Shown here: piece after piece, positions 1 through 5,899 of the stretch
How positions within the stretch are numbered: position 1 is the first letter of the stretch
Layout: each line of letters starts with the position of its first letter
From: Acidobacteriota bacterium
GTDB taxonomy: Bacteria > Acidobacteriota > Terriglobia > Bryobacterales > Bryobacteraceae
Direction of reading: 5' to 3'
Length of the DNA: 8,064 nt
Assembly (NCBI GenBank): GCA_016871135.1
Contig: VFZQ01000217.1
Location: 1-8,064 of the forward strand
Notes under the pieces: model-generated
Seen by the model: the letters and a program-made list of their open reading frames with translations, nothing else
What the model was told of the DNA's origin: nothing
Databases searched by the model: none
Made by a program: the position numbers and the translations under genes

Positions 1-23
1 GCTATGAACGGGTGTGTTTTGGG

Positions 24-365
24 CTAAAAGCTGGCGACGGCCGCGGCTTCGTCGTCGAAGACGGCGAAGACGGTGTAGAGCTTCGTAATCTGCAATAGAT
101 CCTGCACCCGTTTGGTGAGGTTCAGCAGCTTCAGCTCGCCGCCCGCGTTGGACACCGACGTAAACGCCGAGACGAGTTCGCCGATTCCGGACGAATCGAT
201 ATACGTTACATTGCCGAGGTTGAGGACGATCTTCTTGTTCCCGGCTTCGACGAGTTTGCGGACCGTATCGCGGATCGCGACCGCGCCTTCGCCCAACGTG
301 ATCTTACCGCTCACGTCTACTACTTCCACGCCGCCGTTTTGGCGGATGCTAATTGTTGCGCTCAT
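24..365 (-). CDS. STAS-domain anti-sigma-factor antagonist (SpoIIAA/RsbV-like)
   Basis: This 113-residue single-domain STAS protein is a cytoplasmic regulator. In this family the unphosphorylated form binds an anti-sigma kinase and releases a sigma factor or other target. Visible family features are the N-terminal strands with DVSGKITLGEG (residues 17-27), the strand IVLNLGNVTYIDSSGIGEL (46-64) and the later GGELKLLNLTKRV segment (75-87). Ser58 of the DSSG motif falls at the same position as the phosphorylated serine of Bacillus SpoIIAA. The ATG at 365 is chosen because AGGAG lies six bases upstream. An in-frame GTG at 386 would add only METKETN and would place that ribosome-binding site inside the gene. 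The gene diverges from an FHA-GAF-PP2C phosphatase that is a plausible dephosphorylating partner. No anti-sigma kinase lies in the window, so the target is unknown. Confidence 0.93.
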   Translation of the reverse strand: MSATISIRQNGGVEVVDVSGKITLGEGAVAIRDTVRKLVEAGNKKIVLNLGNVTYIDSSGIGELVSAFTSVSNAGGELKLLNLTKRVQDLLQITKLYTVFAVFDDEAAAVASF

Positions 366-369
366 ATTT

Positions 370-376
370 GTCTCCT
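370..376 (-). promoter_or_regulatory. Ribosome-binding site of the STAS gene
   Basis: On the minus strand AAGGAGACAAAT directly precedes the ATG at 365. It is the clearest Shine-Dalgarno sequence in the window and decides the start of the STAS gene. The hexamer GGAGAC occurs twice here (GGAGACGAAGGAGAC), and only the copy nearer the ATG is at a normal distance. Confidence 0.7.
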
Positions 377-431
377 TCGTCTCCACGCGCTCGACGCTCC
401 TTGTTTGGCGGAGACTGCTCGCTGTCGTGAG

Positions 432-447
432 ATACTTTCACAGTATA
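432..447. promoter_or_regulatory. Inverted repeat and possible -10 box between the divergent STAS and PP2C genes
   Basis: The 93-base gap between the two divergent starts contains ATACT-TTCAC-AGTAT (432-446), a 5+5 inverted repeat with a 5-base spacer. Read on the minus strand, its edge gives TATACT (447-442), a fair -10 hexamer for the STAS gene. On the plus strand TATAGC (444-449) lies close before the phosphatase start. No convincing -35 is seen for either direction. The repeat could be a small operator or chance. Confidence 0.25.
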
Positions 448-458
448 GCCGCGCCGCC

Positions 459-2126
459 ATGCCGGAAATCATCCCAGCCGAAGTTCTACTCACCGGCCCC
501 GATGGGGACCCTTGCAAAATACGTCTCGACGACTCGCCGTTCATCCTCGGCCGCTCGGAGACCGTCCAGTTGTCAATGCCCGGAGACACGATGTTGTCCC
601 GCCAGCATTGCGCGTTCGAATGGAATGGCACGGCCTGGCACGTCCGCGACATGGGTAGCAAGAATGGCACGTCGATCAACGGCCAGCCGCTTGTGCGCGA
701 ACACCTGCTTGTGCCGGGCGATATTGTTGTCGCGGGACGTCAGCAGATTGAATATGAAGTAAGCCAAGTTGTCGAAGCGCCTCCCGTGCCGAGCCCCGTC
801 GAGTTCGTCGACGATCCGAGCAGTGAGGGCATGAAGCCGGATTCGACATTTATCATCCGGCTCGATTCGGCCAAGTTTTCGACCAAACCCGCCGCGGCGC
901 CGGCCGATCTCGATCGCTCGCACAAGCGCATGGAGTCGCTAATCAAAGCGGGCCGCGAGTTGTCTTCGTTCCGGCCGCTGCAAGAGCTGTTCGGCGTGGT
1001 TCTCGATATCGCGCTCGAAGCGGTTGGCGCAAAACGCGGTGTGCTGTTGGCCGTCGAGAACGGCGAGTTGGTTCCGAAAGCGAATCGCGGAGACGGTTTC
1101 AAGGTGTCGACCGCGGTGCGCGACAAGATCATGCGCGATCGCTCTTCGCTGCTTGTGCAGGACGCGAGCGCGGACTCCTTGCTGAAGGCGAGCCAAACCA
1201 TCGTGCAGCAGCGCGTGCGCAGTCTGATGGCCGTGCCGCTGCAGACCGAAGCGCAGGTCATTGGCATCTTGTACGTCGACTCGCCAAACGTTGTGCACCC
1301 GTTCGACGCCGACGATCTCAGCATGTTGACGGTGTTCGCAAACATCGCGGCGATACGGATCGAACACGCTCGGCTTATCGAAGTCGAACAGGCCGAGCAG
1401 TTGCTGGCGCACGACCTCGATCAGGCCGCCGTCATTCAACGCGGACTGTTTCCTCAAGCGCCGCCGAAGGTGGAAGGGCTCGATCTGGCGGGGCGCAGTT
1501 TGCCGTGCCGGTCGGTGGGGGGCGACTACTTCGACTACATTCCGCTCGCCGATGGGCGCCAGCTTGTGATTGTCGCCGACGTTTCGGGCAAGGGCCTGGC
1601 GGCCTCGCTGCTGATGTCGAGTCTGCAGGCGCGGGTGCAGGCGCTGGCCGAGTTGGAGACCGACATCGCGAAATTGACATCGCGGTTGAACCACTCGATT
1701 AAGGCGAACACGCCGGACAACAAATTCATCACCGGCTTTTTCGCGGCGATACATCCGCAGACCGGTGCGATGGAGTATTCCAACGCGGGCCACAATCCGC
1801 CGGTGATCGTGCGCGCCAACGGCGAGACGGAGTTGCTGACCAAGGGCGGACCGGTGCTCGGCATCCTGCCGAACATTCCTTACGCCGGCGGCACAACAGT
1901 CCTGAACAAAGGCGACCTGCTGGTGATGTACAGCGACGGCGTTTCGGAAGCGCCAAATGCGCAGGGCGAAGAATTCGGCGAAGAGGCCGTGGGCCAGATC
2001 GCGGCGTCATGCCGCGATCGGTCGGCGAACGAGGTGCTGATGGAAATAGCACGGCAGTTGCGTGTGTTCTTGGGCGACCTGTCTCCGACCGACGACGTGA
2101 CGATGGTGGTCGCGAGGAAGACGTAG
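459..2126 (+). CDS. FHA-GAF-PP2C (SpoIIE/RsbU-type) serine phosphatase
   Basis: This 555-residue cytoplasmic signalling protein has three domains. An FHA domain (about 1-100) shows GRS (31-33), SRQHC (47-51) and GSKNGTSING (66-75), the phosphothreonine-binding signature. A GAF-like sensory domain spans about 160-305. A SpoIIE/PP2C-like phosphatase domain spans about 320-555, with GGDYFD (354-359), VADVSGKG (372-379), SNAGHNPP (441-448), YSDGVSEA (491-498) and TDDVTMV (544-550). The metal-binding aspartates Asp356, Asp374, Asp493 and Asp545/546 are all present, so it should be active. Members of this class dephosphorylate STAS antagonists, and a STAS gene sits divergently next door. The FHA domain suggests input from Ser/Thr kinase signalling. 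The ATG at 459 is chosen because it begins just before the FHA domain. An upstream in-frame ATG at 339 would run into the STAS gene and adds sequence unlike FHA. No clear Shine-Dalgarno precedes 459. Confidence 0.93.
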   Translation: MPEIIPAEVLLTGPDGDPCKIRLDDSPFILGRSETVQLSMPGDTMLSRQHCAFEWNGTAWHVRDMGSKNGTSINGQPLVREHLLVPGDIVVAGRQQIEYEVSQVVEAPPVPSPVEFVDDPSSEGMKPDSTFIIRLDSAKFSTKPAAAPADLDRSHKRMESLIKAGRELSSFRPLQELFGVVLDIALEAVGAKRGVLLAVENGELVPKANRGDGFKVSTAVRDKIMRDRSSLLVQDASADSLLKASQTIVQQRVRSLMAVPLQTEAQVIGILYVDSPNVVHPFDADDLSMLTVFANIAAIRIEHARLIEVEQAEQLLAHDLDQAAVIQRGLFPQAPPKVEGLDLAGRSLPCRSVGGDYFDYIPLADGRQLVIVADVSGKGLAASLLMSSLQARVQALAELETDIAKLTSRLNHSIKANTPDNKFITGFFAAIHPQTGAMEYSNAGHNPPVIVRANGETELLTKGGPVLGILPNIPYAGGTTVLNKGDLLVMYSDGVSEAPNAQGEEFGEEAVGQIAASCRDRSANEVLMEIARQLRVFLGDLSPTDDVTMVVARKT

Positions 2127-2939
2127 CTATTCGAGCGCGGAGAAGCGGGCCATCGGCTCGTTGTTCAACACGCGTTTCCACCACTCGTAGTAGAGCGGCG
2201 TTTTGCGATAGCCGGAGTGATCGCTCTTGACGGCTTTGTGGCGGTCGAGCACGTAGACGTTCAGGCATTTGTCGAGGATGACCTTCGGATGTTCGGGGCC
2301 GTTCTTGCCGAGCGCACGATCGAGCTGCGCGAAGGTATAGATTTTCAGCACTGAGTCGTCCTTGGAGTGCAAGACGAAACATCGGCCGCATTCGTCCATC
2401 GCCTCGTTGAACTCTTGCGCGGGTTCGAGGGCTTCGTTATCGACCGCGGGCGCGGTGAGAATCAGATTGTCGACCCAGAGATCAGACTGTGCTGACAGCG
2501 CTTGCAGCGCGACACGGGCACCGAGCGAGTGGGTCTGCACGTCGAGCGTCTTCGCGCTCGATGCGATCAGCTTGCCGAGGTCGTAGAAGTACTCCGACGA
2601 ACCATTGGCGGCGGGAACGGCGGCGAAGAAGCTAATGCGCAGCCGCCAGCTTGGCCACGCGAAGCCGATGACTTCGGTGTAGTTGGGCTCACCGATGAGA
2701 CCTTCCTTTTGCAGCCCTTCCTCCAAGACCTTGTAGGCGGCGGCAACGTTCTTCATTGGTGTGCGGTAGCCGTGGACCAATACCAGCACGTGCTTGCCGC
2801 GCACGCGCTCGACCAGTTCGCCCTGCGTCAGTTCGGTGAACTGGTTAAGGTTGGCAAGATTGGGATAGTCGCGAATCTCAATCTCGTCCGCGAACAGATG
2901 ATCGGATGTGAATTCTTTACGGCAGCTAACGAGGATCAT
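2127..2939 (-). CDS. DUF900-like alpha/beta hydrolase
   Basis: This 270-residue protein has the alpha/beta-hydrolase fold and resembles the DUF900 group of uncharacterised esterase/lipase-like proteins. Visible features are the oxyanion-hole strand VLVLVHGYRTP (51-61), a WPSW segment (95-98), and the nucleophile elbow THSLGAR (136-142) with Ser138 as likely nucleophile. Thr replaces the more usual Gly or Ala before His. A likely acid is Asp194 or Asp195 in HSKDDSV, and a likely catalytic histidine is His241 in SDHSGY. There is no signal peptide or membrane segment, so it should be cytoplasmic. It is the last gene of the five-gene minus-strand run, 32 bases after the VWFA gene. No good Shine-Dalgarno is seen before the ATG at 2939, although TATAAA lies three bases upstream. 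Its stop codon abuts that of the phosphatase gene. The substrate is unknown. Confidence 0.85.
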   Translation of the reverse strand: MILVSCRKEFTSDHLFADEIEIRDYPNLANLNQFTELTQGELVERVRGKHVLVLVHGYRTPMKNVAAAYKVLEEGLQKEGLIGEPNYTEVIGFAWPSWRLRISFFAAVPAANGSSEYFYDLGKLIASSAKTLDVQTHSLGARVALQALSAQSDLWVDNLILTAPAVDNEALEPAQEFNEAMDECGRCFVLHSKDDSVLKIYTFAQLDRALGKNGPEHPKVILDKCLNVYVLDRHKAVKSDHSGYRKTPLYYEWWKRVLNNEPMARFSALE

Positions 2940-2971
2940 GTCTTTATAGTGCGATCAGATCGCCGAACGTT

Positions 2972-3904
2972 TCAACGCGACCAGTAGCCTTGGCGTGTGA
3001 CGGCATTCGCGCCGGCGACAGTGACCGTTATCGTGTGATACCCCGGAGGGCCGGAGGCGGGGAAGCTGGCGACGTACTGGCCGTGCAGTTCCTCGCTGAT
3101 TTGTTCGATGGCTTTTTCAAGCGACTTGAGCGTCGCGAAGCCGATCTTGCGGCCACCGCCGTGTGCCGTCAACGCTTGCGCGGTATTCGTCTTGCCGAGG
3201 CGAATAAGCGCGTCGATGCCGGCGGTGAGGTCCATTGGCGCGCCGGATTGTTTGAGGTCCGTGCCGCGCGTGGTCCATTGCGTTTTCGAGTTCGAATATG
3301 TGGCGGCGTAGATTTGCACGTTTTCGCGCTGCAGCATTTCGAGCGTCGCTTCGAGGGTTGTCTCGCTGCCGCGATCGCGGCTTTCGCCGATGACGAGGAT
3401 GATACGGCGATCGCCCGGCGGCCTGCGCCTGAACATTTCGACGGCAGCCGCGATGGCGTCGAGCATCTTGCCGCCGCCGCTTCTTTGCGGCGCGGCTTGT
3501 TGAAACGCGCGGGCGATCAACCGTTCGTCCTGCGTAAAGTCCCGCATGACATCAATGGTGTGCGAATAACCGATCACCGCGGCCACACCTCGCTCACCGG
3601 CAAGCAGCGGCTGTATCATCGCGCCCGCTTTGGCGATCTTCAGCAACGCGGGGCCGCTCGACGCGGTGCGCTGGATGAGCACGGCGATGGCAACGGGCGA
3701 TGAGGTAAATTCGATCGGATCGATTGTGGCCTTCACGGGGCGGCCATTGTCGAGCACGGTGAAGGCCGCGGTTTCGAGTCCGTTGATTAACTTGCCGTTC
3801 TTGCCGGTCACCGTTACCGGCGCGATGACGACGGGGACTGTCGCCTTGAAGGACACATCCTGTGCGGCCAGCGCCACACTCGTAAGAATCAGGTTTCGAA
3901 TCAC
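2972..3904 (-). CDS. Secreted VWFA-domain protein, acidobacterial VWFA-related type
   Basis: This 310-residue protein starts with a short signal-like segment (MIRNLILTSVALAAQ, cleavage plausible after ALA). It continues with the layout typical of 'acidobacterial VWFA-related' proteins: a strand region VPVVIAPVTVTGKNG (23-37), then NGLETAAFTVLDNGRPV (41-57), then a von Willebrand A domain from about 70 to 290. VWFA domains usually bind proteins through a metal site (MIDAS, DxSxS). Here that position reads QRTAS (78-82), so the aspartate is missing, and the second metal loop reads IGESRDRGS (172-180). Metal binding is therefore doubtful. The start is the GTG at 3904, 14 bases after the preceding gene's stop, because it gives the signal peptide. 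The frame stays open much further upstream, but only as a shadow of the dehydrogenase gene. No Shine-Dalgarno is visible, and the gene may depend on coupling with the preceding gene. The partner protein is unknown. Confidence 0.85.
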   Translation of the reverse strand: MIRNLILTSVALAAQDVSFKATVPVVIAPVTVTGKNGKLINGLETAAFTVLDNGRPVKATIDPIEFTSSPVAIAVLIQRTASSGPALLKIAKAGAMIQPLLAGERGVAAVIGYSHTIDVMRDFTQDERLIARAFQQAAPQRSGGGKMLDAIAAAVEMFRRRPPGDRRIILVIGESRDRGSETTLEATLEMLQRENVQIYAATYSNSKTQWTTRGTDLKQSGAPMDLTAGIDALIRLGKTNTAQALTAHGGGRKIGFATLKSLEKAIEQISEELHGQYVASFPASGPPGYHTITVTVAGANAVTRQGYWSR

Positions 3905-3918
3905 TCGGAACTGTGACG

Positions 3919-5016
3919 TTACAACTCGACCCCAAGTTCCGCCATTGTGACGACGCGCTGCCTGGTCATTGCGTCGTGACCTAGAATGGCCGTCAATGCG
4001 GCGGTTGCGCCGACCTTCCAATCGGCGCGATTCGTGCCCGTACCCTTGACGAGATCGAAGAACATGCGGGTATGCGCGTGCTTCGGCTCTTCGGGTTTGG
4101 TGTGTAGCGGTTCTTCCCTGGTGGCGGTGTCGTGGAAGTAGACCGAGGCTGTCGTCATGATATCGGCCGCGCCTTTTTCGCCGTAGACGTAGACCATCTG
4201 GTTGCTGTTGGGAAGGCGTCGAGGATGAAACACGTTCTGCGTGAAGGTCATCTTGGCGCCGTTCGCATACTCGTAGACGAGGTTGCTGTTGTCGAAGATC
4301 GTGCGGCCCGTGGGTTGACCTTTGTAGCGCATCACACTGCCGAATCCAACGGCTTTCACCGGGACCATGTTCGCAGCCCAGTTGCAGAGATCGAGGTTGT
4401 GCACGGACTGTTCGATGAGATAGCCGCCGCTCTTTGAAACGTCGAAGTACCAATCGCCTGAAGTGCCGTCGTGTGGCAGATCGGCCGACGCGTGGCGCTG
4501 CGCTTTGATCTGATAAACCTCGCCGATCACGCCCGCATGAATCTTGCCGACGGCGGCGATCAACGAACTCATCGAGCGCATCTGCTGGCCCGCGACGAAG
4601 ACCTTGTTCGACTTCTTGGCGGCGCGCACAATGTCGCGCACCTGGCGCGCGTTTACGCCGATGGGCTTTTCGCAGTAGACATGTTTGCCGGCTTCGAGGG
4701 CGGCGATGGCCATCTCGGCATGCAGGTGCGGCGGCGTGGCGACGTAGACGGCGTCGACGTCCTTGCGTTCGATAACGCGCCGCCATTCCTTCGTCGTGAA
4801 CGGGTTGTCCTTACCGGCGGCGGAGGCGGCCTTGTCGAGGCGATCCGGCTTCAAGTCGCATATGGCGGCGACGCGGGTGTCGGGCTGATCGATGACGGAG
4901 GTCAGCAGATACGATCCGCGGTTGCCGGTGCCGATTACGGCGGTTCCGACACGTTCGTTGGGGGCCTGCGCGAATGCGGCAGCGGCGGAAGAAAGCAGAA
5001 ATGTTCGGCGACTCAT
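3919..5016 (-). CDS. Gfo/Idh/MocA-family oxidoreductase with Tat signal (365 aa)
   Basis: This is an NAD(P)-dependent sugar or polyol dehydrogenase of the Gfo/Idh/MocA family. The N-terminus MSRRTFLLSSAAAAFAQA matches the twin-arginine pattern (SRRTFL), so export in folded form is likely. The Rossmann fingerprint is VIGTGNRGS (27-35). DVDAVYVATPPHLHAEMA (86-103) and CEKPIG (115-120, with Lys117 as the conserved catalytic lysine) are typical of the family. GGYLIEQSVHNLDL (197-210) carries the conserved His206 of the substrate-binding domain. The length is within the normal family range. It is the third gene of the operon, 10 bases after the TIM-barrel gene, with only a weak AGG before the ATG. 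Family members act on many substrates (glucose-fructose oxidoreductase, inositol dehydrogenase, 3-keto-glycoside formation), so the substrate is not assignable. Residues 211-290 and the C-terminus show no truncation. Confidence 0.93.
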   Translation of the reverse strand: MSRRTFLLSSAAAAFAQAPNERVGTAVIGTGNRGSYLLTSVIDQPDTRVAAICDLKPDRLDKAASAAGKDNPFTTKEWRRVIERKDVDAVYVATPPHLHAEMAIAALEAGKHVYCEKPIGVNARQVRDIVRAAKKSNKVFVAGQQMRSMSSLIAAVGKIHAGVIGEVYQIKAQRHASADLPHDGTSGDWYFDVSKSGGYLIEQSVHNLDLCNWAANMVPVKAVGFGSVMRYKGQPTGRTIFDNSNLVYEYANGAKMTFTQNVFHPRRLPNSNQMVYVYGEKGAADIMTTASVYFHDTATREEPLHTKPEEPKHAHTRMFFDLVKGTGTNRADWKVGATAALTAILGHDAMTRQRVVTMAELGVEL

Positions 5017-5026
5017 GCGCCTATCG

Positions 5027-5899
5027 TTATATCACTGCGGAGAGTCCGCGGAGGACCGACTCGATGTATTCGCGCGATCGGCGCGCCAGTGTGTCGACGC
5101 CTTCTGCGGTGCGAGGACGCGGCACGAGCGGTTCGAAGATGTTCTCGAAGGCGAGCGGCATCGTGAGGCCGGTACGCATTACGGGGCGCAGAAGTCTGTA
5201 GTGATCGATCTCGCCGAAGCCGGGGCCGCAGTCTTCGTCCTTCGGCGTGTTGCGATGATCCTTGATGGCGAAGGCGCGAATAAACGGAGCGCAGTCGGCG
5301 ATCTCGGCGATGGGATCGTTGTTTTCGTAGTCGAGAACATTGCCGGCGTCGTAACAAACATGCACGGAATCTTCGGCGACTTCGCGCACGATTTTGATGC
5401 AGTCGCGGCCGGTCGCCGTGTTGCCGCCGTGTTGTTTGATGACGACTGTTACGCCGGCGGCGCGTGCCTCCGGCGCCATGGACTTGAGATTACGGACGAA
5501 GGCGTCGCGCTCGCCGCCGGTTGTTTTGCCGAAGGTGAGGAGGAATGGGATGCCCGCTGCGTGGGCCTGTGCGATGCGGCGGCGATGGGCGTCGAGCGCT
5601 GACGGCGCTTCGAGGTTCACCGTGGCGAACATCATTACGGGCGTGAGTCCAGCGGCCTTCGACTGATCGGCTTTCGCCTTCGCTTCTGCTGGAGGCGCAT
5701 CGACGGCGAGCAGCGGCTTGCCGAAATGATTGACGCCCCATGCAACGTACTCGTAACCCGCCGCGCGAATGCCTTCGAGAGACCGTTCGAACGAAAACGC
5801 CGAGTAGGGCAGTGTCATGCAGGCGAGTTGAAAGCGTGTGGGCGCGCCGGGTTGCGCGAGCGCGGCCATCGAACAGGCGAGTGCGGAGCGGCGTGTCAC
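5027..5899 (-). CDS. Xylose-isomerase-like TIM-barrel protein (sugar phosphate isomerase/epimerase family), Tat signal
   Basis: This 290-residue protein resembles the xylose-isomerase-like TIM-barrel family (AP endonuclease 2 superfamily), whose members isomerise, epimerise or dehydrate sugars. Visible segments are SLEGIRAAGYEYVAWG (40-55), KAAGLTPVMMF (81-91), GVTVVIKQHGGNT (149-161), VCYDAGNVLDYE (181-192), FAIKDHRN (210-217) and LAFENIFEP (249-257). Asp184 and Glu252 sit where two metal ligands are expected. The other two positions appear to be Lys155 and Ala211 rather than Glu and His, judged by eye. The short leader MTRRSALACSMAALAQ looks like a compact twin-arginine signal. The start is a GTG that overlaps the upstream gene's TGA (GTGA, 5896-5899), with a weak GGAA upstream, so translation is likely coupled. 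It lies between two Gfo/Idh/MocA genes, a recurring association for keto-sugar processing. The reaction is not identifiable from sequence. Confidence 0.88.
   Translation of the reverse strand: MTRRSALACSMAALAQPGAPTRFQLACMTLPYSAFSFERSLEGIRAAGYEYVAWGVNHFGKPLLAVDAPPAEAKAKADQSKAAGLTPVMMFATVNLEAPSALDAHRRRIAQAHAAGIPFLLTFGKTTGGERDAFVRNLKSMAPEARAAGVTVVIKQHGGNTATGRDCIKIVREVAEDSVHVCYDAGNVLDYENNDPIAEIADCAPFIRAFAIKDHRNTPKDEDCGPGFGEIDHYRLLRPVMRTGLTMPLAFENIFEPLVPRPRTAEGVDTLARRSREYIESVLRGLSAVI

Noticed and set aside
366..386. Earlier GTG start of the STAS gene at 386
   Set aside because: The strong AGGAG lies between the two candidates and serves only the ATG at 365.
339..458. N-terminal extension of the PP2C protein from the ATG at 339
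   Set aside because: It would overlap the start of the divergent STAS gene, and the added 40 residues do not look like part of an FHA domain. The ATG at 459 starts just before the domain.
939..1793. A 284-codon minus-strand frame and a similar one at 1729-2391
   Set aside because: Both are antisense shadows of the phosphatase and hydrolase genes, with Arg/Gln/Pro-rich composition and no recognisable domain.
2940..2971. TATAAA at 2948-2943 as a promoter of the hydrolase gene
   Set aside because: It lies only three bases before the ATG, too close even for a leaderless start, and has no properly spaced -35. Read-through from the operon explains expression better.
3905..4786. Upstream extension of the VWFA reading frame by nearly 900 bases
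   Set aside because: The extension lies fully inside the well-supported dehydrogenase gene and encodes Arg-rich shadow sequence. The signal peptide supports a start at 3904.
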